Shown: one piece after another, positions 8,643 to 19,234 of the stretch
How positions within the stretch are numbered: position 1 is the stretch's first letter
Layout of the letters: each line of letters opens with the position of its first letter
Source of the DNA: Lewinellaceae bacterium
Lineage (GTDB): Bacteria; Bacteroidota; Bacteroidia; Chitinophagales; Saprospiraceae
Direction of reading: 5' to 3'
Assembly (NCBI GenBank): GCA_016711435.1
Contig: JADJSY010000011.1
Span: forward strand, 175,533-239,532
DNA: 64,000 nt
Made by a program: the position numbers and the translations under genes
Notes under the pieces: model-generated
What the model was told of the DNA's origin: nothing
What the model saw: the letters and a program-made list of their open reading frames with translations, nothing else
The model's database searches: none

Positions 8643-9177
8643 CCGTTATTAGTTATCTGTTATTAGTTATTGGTTCTCAGTGTTGATAACCAAGCATAAT
8701 TAATCAAAAGGGATTTTGCCAAAAATGAAGTTAGTAAATATTGAGCTGAAAAGATGTAGGGAATAAGTTGAGAGGTTGATGCAATGGGTGAGCAACTTCG
8801 TAAAAATCGTGTTAGAGTAATGATATTTATGCTTTATATCAGTCTTTGGGCAAGCTCCGTACTCAGGCAAATAAGTTGAGCGAGGTAAAGAAGTCAGACA
8901 GTGAGCGCAAAAATCACTTTTGGTCTGATTTTGGGAGGACCTGCAATGACATCAGTTTTTCATAGCCATATTGATGAGTTTGTCCTGTGAGAGGCATGAG
9001 AAGGTGGGACATGGCCTCCTCGGCTGCGAACCATTTTGGTCTGATTTTGAAGGTCTTGAGTTACCACCTCAAACCATCAAACCTTTCAAACACTGCTTCA
9101 AACCATCAAACCATTGGACTAAATTCCGCAAATGCTTGATTATCCACACTGATAACCGATAACTAATAACCGATACT
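8643..9177. repeat. Gene-free stretch bounded by inverted GTTATTA heptad arms
   Basis: The left arm (8643-8696) is a run of GTTATTA/GTTATCT units ending in CAGTGTTGATAACCAAGCA. The right arm (9133-9177) is its inverse, from TGCTTGATTATCCACACTGA through ACCGATAACTAAT. The enclosed 436 bp hold a second heptad-like tract of another type (CAAACCATCAAACC, 9065-9112, preceded by the GAGTTACCACCT core) and a direct repeat TTTTGGTCTGATTTT at 8918-8932 and 9034-9048. I see no convincing gene inside. The arrangement resembles a small element with terminal inverted repeats. Confidence 0.65.
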
Positions 9178-9184
9178 ACTTTTA

Positions 9185-12100
9185 ATGAAACACGCATCCA
9201 TCCTGTTTTTTGGTTTAATACTTTTTTTTGTCCGGCGCCTGCCAAAAAAAAGTAAGCGACGCTTTGGCTACAAAAGCAGCGCCGCACGACCTGTTTTTGA
9301 TACAACGCTCCTATCCCGATCGCGATTTTGACGCGCAAGGCTGGCAAAAAGCCATGCGCCGCGCCCGGCAAACGGAGGCGGTACAGGAACGCGACAACAG
9401 CTGTTCCGGCACCCTGGCAGATTGGACGTTGCAAGGCCCCGCCAACATTGCAGGCCGCGTCAATACCTTAGCCGTCAAACCCGATCAGGAACAGACGCTC
9501 CTGGCTGGTTTCTCCGGCGGCGGCATCTTCAAAACAACCGATGCCGGCGTCAACTGGCGCCCTGTGTTCGATGAAAACCCCGAACTGTCTATCAGCGATA
9601 TCACGTTCGACCCTTCCAACCCAAATGTGGTGTATGCAGGCACAGGCGATGCGAATATGCCCGCCTACGTATTCAATGGTGAAGGCATCTATAAAAGTAT
9701 AAACGCCGGCGAAACCTGGCAGTACCTGGGCTTGCAGCAGGCGGGTATTATCTCTAAAATTATCGTACATCCGGCCCAGCCGCAGGTGTTGTATGCCGCT
9801 ACCATGGGCAATCCATATGTGCGCACCAATGAACGCGGCATTTACAAAAGTACCGACGGTGGCCAGAATTGGCAAAACGTACTTTTTATCAGCAACCAGG
9901 CCGGTGCTTCCGATCTGGAAATGGATCCTTCCAACCCGCAAGTGCTGTACGCTTCGTTCTGGGATCGGATCCGCAACAATTCGGAGTCTGTTATTTTCGG
10001 CGACCACGCCCGCATTTACAAAACTACCGATGGCGGCGCCAACTGGAACATGCTATCAAGCGGTTTGCCTGCCGGGAAAATGGGGCGAACCGCATTAGTG
10101 ATTTCCGAACAAAATCCGCAAAAATTGTACGCACTGTATACGGACACCCTTTCCACCGTAGGCGGCATTTACGTGACCACGAATAGCGGAAACACCTGGA
10201 ACCCTGTCAGTATCAATGGATTGGGAAATGCTTATGCTAATTTCGGATGGTACTTCGGGAAAATCCTGCTGCACCCCGACAACGATGATGAATTGTATTT
10301 GCCTGCGGTACAACTGTGGCGAAAATCAGCCGTTTCCGGCAGTTGGGTCAGTGTCGGCGCCGGACATGCCGATGTCCACGACCTGATTTTTACCGGCACA
10401 GGCAGGCGATATGCCGGAAACGATGGCGGCGTATATTACCAGGACCCCGGGAACACCGCTTGGACACGCTGCAAAAACCTGCCGCTCACCCAGTTTTACC
10501 GTACTAATTTTAATCCGCACCAACCGGATACGTACTATGGAGGATCACAGGACAACGGCACCTGCAAGGGAAACGCACAGGGCATTAATAACTGGCAGAA
10601 TGTCTTTGGAGGCGATGGTTTCCGTTCTGCTTTCCACCCCGAGGATGCGCAGATTTACTGGGTGGAAACGCAAAACGGCGCTATTCACAAAACCGTCGAC
10701 GGAGGTAGCAACTGGGAGGTGGGCCAGACCTGTCTGGGAACCGGCGACCGCTGCAACTGGGACACGCCTTATTTCCTGAGCCGCCACAATCCGGATAGGT
10801 TATTTGCCGGCACCTACCGGGTACACCAGAATGACTTCGGATCCTGGTCGCCCGCTTCCCCCGACCTGACGGATGGCAATATCTACGGCGCTGCTTTTCA
10901 TACCGTTTCCTGCGTGGAAGAGTCTCCCCTGATTCCGGAGAAATTATTTGCCGGCACCAGCGACGCCAATGTCTGGCGGCGCGAACCGGCAAGCGCCTGG
11001 ACGAATATCAGCAACGGATTGCCCAACCGTTATGTCACCTCCGTGCAAGGCTCCCCTACCCTGCCCCAACGCATTTTTGTGACCCAATCAGGCTTCCGCG
11101 ACAACGAATATATTCCGCATATCCACCGCTCTGACAACAATGGGCAAACCTGGATTGATATTACCGGCGACCTTCCTCAAATGCCGGTCAACGACCTGTT
11201 TGTCCGGCCCGGACACGCCGATTCCATGTTGTTTGCCGCCACCGATGCCGGGGTTTACTTCAGCCGGAATGCCGGTGTTTCCTGGAGCAGACTGGGGCAA
11301 AACATTCCTTTTATTCCCGTATTCGATCTGGAAGAAAATCCTGTGCGCCGGCAACTGATTGCAGCGACGTATGCCCGCGGCTTGTGGACTTTCCCGCTCG
11401 ATTCCGTTTTGATTCCCGGCCCGGGAACTGAAATCGACCTCGCCGGCAATATGGGCGCTACCGGCAGCATCTCGCTGTCCGGCGCCGGCCAGGCTATCAA
11501 CGCCGAAGCGGACGGCTCTTTCAGTTTTGATGCGCAGCCGGGTTGCCAGGACTACACCCTGACCCCCTATCGCAACGATAATCCGGTAAATGGCGTGACC
11601 ACCTTCGACCTGGTGCTGATTTCCAAACATATCCTCGATCTCGAACCGCTCGATTCGCCTTATAAACGGATTGCCGCCGATGCCAACCGCTCCGGAGCCA
11701 TTACAACTTTCGATATTGTGCAGTTGCGCAAACTGATCCTCGGTATCGATACGGCATTTATCGGCAATACTTCCTGGCGATTTGTGCCGGAAAATTTCAT
11801 CTTTCCCAATCCGCTCGACCCATTTGCATCGGTTTTCCCGGAAAGCCTGCATGTAAGCGCTGAAAACACCTCCCTCACCGATCTTGATTTTGTCGCGATC
11901 AAAACGGGAGACGTCAACCAGACTGCTTCTCCGTCATTGACCAATCCGGTAGAACAACGCAGTACACCCTTTCCCATTTTATTGACAGATCAATCATGGG
12001 AAGCCGGTGCAAGTGTAGTGGTCGGATGGAGCGCCGACCTGCAAGCATTGACTGCCCTGCAGTTTTCCATCCGGTTCGACCCGAAAATCTTGACCTTTGA

Positions 12101-12623
12101 AAAAATAGAACCCCTGATGGAGGGGCTTACTTTGACAAATTTTGGAACAGATAAAGCAGAACAGGGCCTGATTTCGGTCAGTTTTGAAACGACTGGCGGC
12201 TGGGCGACTACCGGGACGAGCGCCCTGTTCGACCTTCATTTTACAGCCAGAAACAGCGGAACGCTTGCTGCCAACATACAGATGCACGACTGGCCGACTC
12301 CCGCGCTGGCTTACCGCCCGGATGGCGCCGCACTGCGCCCGGTGTTGTTGCAAAAACCGGAAAAAGATATTGCATTTGCCGCGCCGAATCCTTTTGGACG
12401 TTCGGGCTGCTGGCTGTATTATCCGGAAATAAAAAACAGCACGCTTGACTTACAAATTATTGATTATCAAGGTAAAATGATTTTCCAACAAAGCCTTCAA
12501 GGCAGTGCTCCGCTGTTTTTAGACGCGGGAATTTTCCCGACACCGGGTACCTGGTTCTACCGGATACGGGACAGGGAAAGCGGAAAAAAAATAAGCGCTG
12601 GAAAGATCACATATATTTATTGA
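9185..12623 (+). CDS. Giant secreted lipoprotein-type T9SS cargo with beta-propeller, dockerin-like and cohesin-like modules (frameshift in signal peptide)
   Basis: The signal peptide starts at the ATG at 9185 (MKHASILFFGLILF) but is out of frame with the rest because of an eight-T run at 9222-9229. With seven T it reads straight into LSGAC-QKK, a perfect lipobox. The downstream frame is open from 9228 to 12623, about 1131 codons. It contains sortilin/BNR-type propeller repeats (many YKSTDGGQNW, KTTDGGANW, SRNAGVSW motifs, about residues 85-738), a dockerin-like duplicated loop (DANRSGAITTFDI, about 795-858), a cohesin-like domain (ALQFSIRFDPKILTF, about 925-1048) and a type A T9SS sorting domain (APNPFGRSG..GTWFYRI). 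Likely a surface-anchored binding or hydrolytic protein. The frameshift is an indel error or a phase-variable tract. Confidence 0.85.
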
Positions 12624-12716
12624 TGATTGCTTATTGATAATTGATGATTTATGATGTGCGAAGATGCCCCCTTGCATCATAAATCATCAATTGTCAATAA
12701 GCAATCATCAATAAAA
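12620..12716. repeat. Heptad-arm palindrome (ATTGATG type), convergent junction
   Basis: Left arm 12622-12659: ATTGATG, ATTGCTT, ATTGATA, ATTGATG, ATTTATG units. Right arm 12674-12714 is the inverse (CATCATAAATCATCAATTG and so on), with a short loop GCGAAGATGCCCCCT. The TGA stop of the gene at 9185 is the first TGA of the left arm. It sits between converging genes and would form a strong hairpin on either transcript. Confidence 0.78.
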
Positions 12717-12786
12717 ATTGTGCCGGCGCGTACTAAGAGTCGCTACAAAATCCGGGATGACTCATGTTACTTCAAAACCCTAAACC

Positions 12787-15700
12787 TTATCGCATCGTTG
12801 TCACGTCGCCGCGATACAACAGTACACGGTCGTCGAGGAATTCCACTTCCACGATGTATACGTAAACGCCCGGCATCACGAAGTCGCCTTTGTAGCGGCC
12901 GTTCCAGCCTTCTGAAAGGTTGTCGTTATCGGGATAAAAGCTGTTGCGTTCGTACATCAATTCACCCCAGCGGTTGTACACCCGCATGAAATTGACCTGT
13001 TTCACCCCGGCTCCGACATAGACATTAAAATGGTCGTTCTGGCCGCTCGGATTGTTGGGTGTGAATATATTGGGAATAAATACATTTCGATTCGGGTCAA
13101 CATTGATCTGGATGGAACCGGTGCCCGTACATCCGTTGGCATCGAACACCACGAGGTTGAATGCTTCTGACTCGAAAGTATATACCGTCGGGTTGAGCGC
13201 AAGCGGGTTCAGCAAAAGATTCGCCGGCGACCAGATAAATGTATCGACCACTGCGCCGGTGATGATGGGTTGCAGTACCAGGGAGTCGCCCAGTTCGATT
13301 TCAATTTCATTCGGATCGAAACTGACCACAATCGGCGCAGGTTCGTCAATAGTGATGGTGTCGGTGTATTCGCAGTTACGCACATCGAAGTACGTGATGT
13401 AGTGTTCGCCGCCGCTGACGGTGATTGGAAAATCCTGCGACAGTTGCACGCCGAAATCCAGGCTGAACTGGTAGGGAGCGCCGGCGCCGCCAAAAATTGT
13501 GTCAATGACCAGCGTAGTTTCGTCACCGTTGCAAAGCAGTGGTTCCCAGGGCAGGTAAGCGCCTTGTACCGGAGGCGGATCGCTCAGGATCAGGTTGCTC
13601 AATTCGCCTGTGCAGCCCTGCCCGTCGGTAGCAGTAACGGAATAAGTGCCTGAAGAAAGATTGGAAGCGGATGCAGTGGTGCTTATCACATTCGTGCCAT
13701 CCGACCAGGAGTAGGTGAAGGTGCCGATATTGCCACCCGTTACTACCACACTGAGTTCTCCTTCACTTCCGCCGAAACACTGGATGTCCTGGCCTGGACC
13801 TTCTTCCAGCAGAATTGGTTCAGGCTCTGTCACTTCTGTGCTATACACACCTGTGCAGCCGGTATTGTCCGTGATCGTGACGGAATAAATGCCGGCCGCC
13901 AAATTGCTGATGCTGGAGGTAGTCTCCATGTTGCTCCAGAGATAAGTGTAAGGGCCGCCATTTCCGCCGCTGCCCGCTACGGTGGCGCTGCCGTCGTCCA
14001 GACCGCTACATGAAGTGGCAGTGCTATCGAGCGTAGTAAAGGAAACCTCGGTAGGACTTATAATAAACACAGAGTCGACTAAGAAACAGTTGCCGCCGTC
14101 GGTAATAGTTACCCGGTTGATGCCTGCACAAAGATCCGTGCGAACAGAGTCGGTGCTGCCGCCCTGCCAGACAAAACTGAAATTACCGGAAGTAGGCGGC
14201 GTGGAAGCGTACTGCACCACTGGCACAGCCTGTCCGTCGCAGGTTCCGAAGCAGGAAACACCCTGTATCTCCGCAGCCGGGAAGGCATTGACAATAGATG
14301 CCGGTTCCAGCAGGGTGAAATCGCCCGTAAGCGTACAACCCTGTGCATCTGTTACTACCACCGTATAAGCACCTGCAACCACATCAATCAGGGTGCCGGT
14401 AACCTGTCCGCTTGGCGACCACAGGTAGGTATAGTTCGGGTTTCCACCGGTAACCCCGACGCTAATGCGACCGTCGTCATACCCGAAGCAGGAGGGTAGC
14501 AGGAAGGTCGTATCCGAAAAAGCAAGCACATCTACGCCTCCCAGGGTAAGGGTGTCCTGTATGCCGCAGCCAAAGTCATCAAAAATGGTTACGATATAGT
14601 CGCCGCCCGGCAAACCGCAGATTTGTTCGGTGTTGCTGGGTAATGGTGTGCCGTCGATGGACTGCCAGGTAAAGTTGGTGCCCGTAGCGGTCAGTACGGT
14701 CAGACAACCGTCGCTGCCGCAACTTACTGATAAAGAATCAATTCCGTCGATAGTTGGCGGCAATGGCAATGCCAGGTCAAAACTTAACGAATCCTGGCAA
14801 CCATTGACATCCGTCACCGTAATGGTGTAGTTACCGGGAATCAGGTTGTTGATAAATGGAGTGACGGCGCTGTTGCTCCAAAGGTATGTATACAAAGGCC
14901 CACCGGAACCACCTGTTGTGAAGGTGCTGATGGAGCCGTCATTCTGGAAGGAACAAGTGGGTTGTATCAAACTGATGGTATCAATATCCAGTTCCGCAGG
15001 AGCTGTGATGACCACCGTCAGCGTATCGGCGCAACCAGCGGCATCTGTAGCCAGTACATTATATGAACCTGCCGCCAGGTCATTATAACAGGATGATGTA
15101 GGAGGGGCGTCCACCTGGGTGAAACCGGAAGGAGCCCAGAAGAACAGATACGAGCCGCCGGAAGCAGGTGTTTCCTGTACCTCCACACAAGCAGTACCGT
15201 CATCTAATTTTGCGCAGCTCGTGTTGGTACTTGTTACCAGAACCAGGTCGATGGCGCGCTGGTTGGTAACAATTACTTCGTCAGTAAGCGTACAACCATT
15301 GGCATCAGTAATGGTAACAAAATAAGAACCGGCGCAAAGGTTGGACAGTAAAAACGGATTGGCATTACCGGTTCCACCCTGCACAGGGCTTGGCGGTGTT
15401 GCTACATCCGGTGTATATTCCCAACTGAAATCGTAGGTATTCGAGCCGCTGGTGGTGTAAGGAGTACCGCCTGTGGCGGTATAGGAAATAGAGCCATCAC
15501 AAATGCCCGTACAGGAGGCCGGGGCAATGGTGACGTTTTGATCGTTTATGACGGAAGGTTGGCCCAATGCACCGGCCGCTACTGCCGTACACTGGCTCAT
15601 CACATCGGTGACGGTAACCGAATAACTTCCGGCAGCCACACCGGCTTGTACAGCGCCGGTAGGATTTGGCACACTTGCAGGTAACCAGTTAAATGTAAAC

Positions 15701-17433
15701 TGCGGCGGACCCGGGTTGGGAACGGGCGTTGTGCCGATCAGCACGCTGGCTGTCACCACGCCGTCGGCTGTGCCATTGCAGGTTGGTAACTGGCTGGTGA
15801 CATCCAGGGCTACGCCAAGCGTCACCAGATCGATGGTTACGGTGTCGTCTAACATCGTTCCGAAACCATTGTTATCCGTAATCAGGATACGGTAATCACC
15901 GTTGTTCAGTCCTGGAAAAACAACGCTGCCGCCCGGCGTCGGAATCGTCATCAGGCTGACAGGTCCAAGCGGGTTTACCATTTGGCGAATGACTTCATAA
16001 GGCGGCAATCCGCCCGTAACGGTCACTTCGATACTTGCCGTACCCGTACAAGTAGTATCAATGACAGCAAGGCTGTAAGACAAAGGCACAAAGTCGACAC
16101 AAACCTGGCCGTCAATCGCCGTTAACGCCACTGCTGCACCCACCGAATTTTCGATATTGATGGCCGATGGGGTGTTGTTTACCAGAAGTGGTGTGCATTC
16201 TCCCAAAACGCCGATCACGTTGAAACAAACCTCCAGCAACGTTTCGCCATCCGGGATACTGATCACGTCACCCAGGTTTACCTGGTCGTAAATAATCGTT
16301 CCCAATTGACCGTTATTAGTAGACTGTGTATTCAGGTTGCTGGTATTGAAAAGGCCGATAGCCGGGTGCGGATTTTGTACGTCGATAAACGAAAGAATAG
16401 TCGGATCCCAGTTGAGTGAAAACGACGCACCTACCAGGTCGAAATTTTGTACGGTAAGTGGAACACAGATGGTCGATCCGGGAGGCGACACCGTGTCGGG
16501 CAGTGCAAATACCACATTGTCCATGGCATTGCAAACATTCATATTGATCGTGAAAGTATGGCCGCAACTTTTACCATCTTCTACCTCAACGTTGTAAATG
16601 CCCGACTGTGGAACAGAGAAAATTACATCGGCGCCATGGAACAACTGGGCAGAAGCCGTTTGTATCACTGCCCTGACAGTCGGATCGCTGGCCAGGGTAA
16701 TCGTTATAGTGTATACGGCCTGGTTATTCCATTCAGGGTAACCGCCTTCAATACGGAATTTGCCCAGACAGTCATTGCCAAAATTGGAGGATACGCCGCT
16801 TTCCTCGATGGCATTCAGGTAAACAACTTTGAATTCAACGCCTGTATTTACATTCACACAGGGGCCAGGCGGGGCGCCTTCAAATCCCTGGGTGGCAAAA
16901 ACGTCCAGTGTTATGGGCGCAAAATGCAGCAAAATGGGTTGTCCGCTGTTAAATGCATTCTGCAGGCCGCCGTTGTTGTTAAACAGGATGTCGCCATTCG
17001 GCTGATCCGTAGCCACCCAGATACCGTTCGTAGCGCCCGGCAGAATGCAGGGGTCTGTCAGAACAGTTGCGAGGTTGTCACCCATCACGGTGGGCGCACA
17101 GGTATAAAACGCCCAACCGATACCCGGTGCGGTGGCAGGTTGAGGGTCGCCCGAAAGATCGAAATCCCCATTGTGGTCAATTTGGATCTGGTCATTCCGG
17201 CAAAGGAAAATGGTGTCCTGCGGACCCGCAAGATTGGTATCATTGCTCTGACCGTTGAAGGCGCCGAGTTGGAATGTGCCTGCATTGTTGCACATCATTT
17301 CAGGGCTACTCCCAGACGGTTGATAAGCAGGTGTGATACGGGTCGGAACTGAGATGTTCTTAGGAACCTGGGCATGGAGGATCGTTGCCGTGCCAAACAG
17401 ACAGATGAGCAACGGGATTAGCAATTTGTACAT
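12787..17433 (-). CDS. Giant SprB-repeat adhesin-like protein with type B T9SS (gliding-motility) C-terminal domain
   Basis: 1548 residues from the ATG at 17433 (MYKLLIPLLICLFG..LHAQ signal peptide). An upstream start would add 64 residues before the signal peptide and is rejected. Around residues 304-444 is a cohesin-like beta-sandwich (TICVPLTVQNFDLVGASF..NWDPTILSF). From about 457 to 1280 come some ten SprB-like repeats of roughly 80 residues, each with a GGxxPYTYLWS core and an AGxYxVTVTDxxGC end. The last 100 residues are the gliding-motility-associated C-terminal domain (FIPNIFTPNNPSGQND..YNRWGELMYE..GWNGRYKG..PGVYVYIVE). Such proteins are exported by the T9SS and in gliding Bacteroidota act as mobile surface adhesins. 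It follows hutI on the same strand after a 280 bp gap. Confidence 0.93.
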   Translation of the reverse strand: MYKLLIPLLICLFGTATILHAQVPKNISVPTRITPAYQPSGSSPEMMCNNAGTFQLGAFNGQSNDTNLAGPQDTIFLCRNDQIQIDHNGDFDLSGDPQPATAPGIGWAFYTCAPTVMGDNLATVLTDPCILPGATNGIWVATDQPNGDILFNNNGGLQNAFNSGQPILLHFAPITLDVFATQGFEGAPPGPCVNVNTGVEFKVVYLNAIEESGVSSNFGNDCLGKFRIEGGYPEWNNQAVYTITITLASDPTVRAVIQTASAQLFHGADVIFSVPQSGIYNVEVEDGKSCGHTFTINMNVCNAMDNVVFALPDTVSPPGSTICVPLTVQNFDLVGASFSLNWDPTILSFIDVQNPHPAIGLFNTSNLNTQSTNNGQLGTIIYDQVNLGDVISIPDGETLLEVCFNVIGVLGECTPLLVNNTPSAINIENSVGAAVALTAIDGQVCVDFVPLSYSLAVIDTTCTGTASIEVTVTGGLPPYEVIRQMVNPLGPVSLMTIPTPGGSVVFPGLNNGDYRILITDNNGFGTMLDDTVTIDLVTLGVALDVTSQLPTCNGTADGVVTASVLIGTTPVPNPGPPQFTFNWLPASVPNPTGAVQAGVAAGSYSVTVTDVMSQCTAVAAGALGQPSVINDQNVTIAPASCTGICDGSISYTATGGTPYTTSGSNTYDFSWEYTPDVATPPSPVQGGTGNANPFLLSNLCAGSYFVTITDANGCTLTDEVIVTNQRAIDLVLVTSTNTSCAKLDDGTACVEVQETPASGGSYLFFWAPSGFTQVDAPPTSSCYNDLAAGSYNVLATDAAGCADTLTVVITAPAELDIDTISLIQPTCSFQNDGSISTFTTGGSGGPLYTYLWSNSAVTPFINNLIPGNYTITVTDVNGCQDSLSFDLALPLPPTIDGIDSLSVSCGSDGCLTVLTATGTNFTWQSIDGTPLPSNTEQICGLPGGDYIVTIFDDFGCGIQDTLTLGGVDVLAFSDTTFLLPSCFGYDDGRISVGVTGGNPNYTYLWSPSGQVTGTLIDVVAGAYTVVVTDAQGCTLTGDFTLLEPASIVNAFPAAEIQGVSCFGTCDGQAVPVVQYASTPPTSGNFSFVWQGGSTDSVRTDLCAGINRVTITDGGNCFLVDSVFIISPTEVSFTTLDSTATSCSGLDDGSATVAGSGGNGGPYTYLWSNMETTSSISNLAAGIYSVTITDNTGCTGVYSTEVTEPEPILLEEGPGQDIQCFGGSEGELSVVVTGGNIGTFTYSWSDGTNVISTTASASNLSSGTYSVTATDGQGCTGELSNLILSDPPPVQGAYLPWEPLLCNGDETTLVIDTIFGGAGAPYQFSLDFGVQLSQDFPITVSGGEHYITYFDVRNCEYTDTITIDEPAPIVVSFDPNEIEIELGDSLVLQPIITGAVVDTFIWSPANLLLNPLALNPTVYTFESEAFNLVVFDANGCTGTGSIQINVDPNRNVFIPNIFTPNNPSGQNDHFNVYVGAGVKQVNFMRVYNRWGELMYERNSFYPDNDNLSEGWNGRYKGDFVMPGVYVYIVEVEFLDDRVLLYRGDVTTMR

Positions 17434-17712
17434 GCGTGATGTGTAAGAATTTTTCAAGAAATTGGTGGATGTGTTAACAAAAGCGGGATAAAAGCCTATT
17501 AGATACAGTACTTTCAAAAAATGCTGTTCAAAGTGGGCAACTTTAACGTATCGGCGAGACACAGGCGGCCCACAAGAAGGGTGCCACGTGTACGCACAAT
17601 GGCCGCAAAAGTAGACATTTGACACCTATCAAACATATCACATTCAAAACAAATATTTAAATAATATGACAACTCCCTTTTTTGAACGACGCGTCAGAAC
17701 GCGGCCTTAACT

Positions 17713-18969
17713 TTATTTATTGCTGTCAAGGCCTCCCCAAATCTTTCCGTTCAGGATAATTGTTTCCGTCAAATCGCTCCCGAATGCATAGGCCAGGTAT
17801 GCTATGGAAGGCATCGGTTTGGTGATAAACAGGTTCGCAACTTTTCCCGATGCAATACTCCCGTAGGAGGCTTCGAGTTCCATGGCCCGGGCGCCATTGA
17901 TGGTTGCTGCCTGAATGGCCTCCTCCGGCAACATTTTCATTTTTATACAGGCCAGCGCTACCACCAGCGACATGCGCCCGGAAGGAGAAGATCCCGGATT
18001 GTAATCGGTAGCCAGTACGACCGGCAGTCCCGCATCGATCATCCGGCGTGCAGGGGCATACGGAATGCCCAGGAAAAAAGCGCAGGACGGCAACAGTGTC
18101 GGGAGGGTATGGCTGTCCAGCAATGCCGCTATTTCGGCTTCGCCGGTGTATTCCAGGTGATCGACGGAAATAGCGCCGGCTGCAATTCCTGCCTGTACGC
18201 CTCCGGTGTAGCCCAATTCGTTGGCGTGAATTTTGGCTTTCAAACCATAATCAGCCGCTGCCCGAAGTATTTGTGCGGTTTCTTCCACGGTGAAAAAACC
18301 TTTGTCGCAAAAAACGTCGCAATAGTCCGCCAGGTTTTCTTCCACCACCGCCGGCAACATTTCATGGATAATCAGGGAGATATAATCCTGCCGCCGTTCT
18401 TTGTATTCGGTCGGCACGGCATGTGCGCCCAAAAAGGTGGCTTTGATCGGAATCGGGCTGATTTCGCGCAACCGACGGATGACACGCAACATCTTGAGTT
18501 CGCTTTCGAGACTAAGTCCATAGCCGCTTTTGATCTCTATGGCGCCGGTTCCGTAGCCGATTACTTCCTGTAGACGCTGCCAGGCGCCTTCCAGTAGTTG
18601 ATCTTCCGATGCTGCTTGCAGGCGACGCGCCGAATTCAGGATGCCGCCGCCCTGCAAAGCAATTTCCTCATAACTCAGTCCACGGATACGACTGACAAAC
18701 TCTTCTTCGCGGCTGGCAGCAAAAACGATATGCGTATGGGAATCGCACCAGCTGGGAAAAACCATGCGCCCCGTAGCATCGATCGTCCTATCGGCGGTGT
18801 CCGGGCAATCCGACATGGGGCCGAACGAATGGATAAGCTCATCTTTTATCAGTAGAAAAGCATCGTTCAATACGGGTAAACGGGCCATGTCGGCGCCTTT
18901 TACAAACGGACGCAAGTTTGTTTCGGCTTGCACCAGGGTTTTAATATGGCGTATCAGCAGGGTAGACAT
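17713..18969 (-). CDS. hutI: Imidazolonepropionase
   Basis: 418 residues, the usual length. It hydrolyses 4-imidazolone-5-propionate to N-formimino-glutamate, third step of histidine degradation, in the cytoplasm. Amidohydrolase features: the first metal motif CDSHTHIVFA, RIRGLSYEEIALQGGGI (substrate loop typical of HutI), KIHANELGYTGG carrying a metal His, and ATDYNPGSSPSG with the catalytic Asp. No other hut gene is in the window, so the pathway is scattered or lies outside. The gene is divergent from the lipoprotein at 19235. The gap 18970-19234 holds a hairpin at 19078 and no gene. Confidence 0.96.
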   Translation of the reverse strand: MSTLLIRHIKTLVQAETNLRPFVKGADMARLPVLNDAFLLIKDELIHSFGPMSDCPDTADRTIDATGRMVFPSWCDSHTHIVFAASREEEFVSRIRGLSYEEIALQGGGILNSARRLQAASEDQLLEGAWQRLQEVIGYGTGAIEIKSGYGLSLESELKMLRVIRRLREISPIPIKATFLGAHAVPTEYKERRQDYISLIIHEMLPAVVEENLADYCDVFCDKGFFTVEETAQILRAAADYGLKAKIHANELGYTGGVQAGIAAGAISVDHLEYTGEAEIAALLDSHTLPTLLPSCAFFLGIPYAPARRMIDAGLPVVLATDYNPGSSPSGRMSLVVALACIKMKMLPEEAIQAATINGARAMELEASYGSIASGKVANLFITKPMPSIAYLAYAFGSDLTETIILNGKIWGGLDSNK

Positions 18970-19077
18970 AGTTCAGATTTAATTTCAAACGGCAAAACTA
19001 TTTACTTTTGGCCGGTCGTTGTGATGTTGCGCGTTCAAAGTGTTTTTTACCACCTGGCTATTTCACATTTTGGTTCA

Positions 19078-19112
19078 AACTTCCCGAAAGTTTTAGAACT
19101 TTCAGGAAGTTG
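19078..19112. repeat. Hairpin of the AACTTCCCGAAAGTT family
   Basis: AACTTCCCGAAAGTT, a short TTA loop and GAACTTTCAGGAAGTT form a near-perfect stem. A second, perfect copy of the same hairpin is at 49419-49450. It lies in the divergent gap between hutI and the gene at 19235, so a terminator role is unlikely here; a dispersed small repeat is more probable. Confidence 0.7.
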
Positions 19113-19234
19113 GGGGTGATTTGATTTTTTTGATCTGTTGGATTCATTTTGCCCTGGATTTGAATATTTCACCGCTATATAAACCATAAGGTAAAAAAAC
19201 TCATCGTCATCTTTCAAATATATTCTTTAACACA

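Noticed and set aside
8971..9162. Small open frame in the gene-free stretch
   Set aside because: It runs through the CAAACCATC tract and has no coding character.
16447..17352. Long open frame of about 300 codons on the plus strand
   Set aside because: It is antisense to the SprB-repeat gene, its product has no family likeness, and it arises from the codon bias of the real gene. The same applies to 11088-11852 (minus), 39562-40671 (plus) and 42330-43061 (minus).
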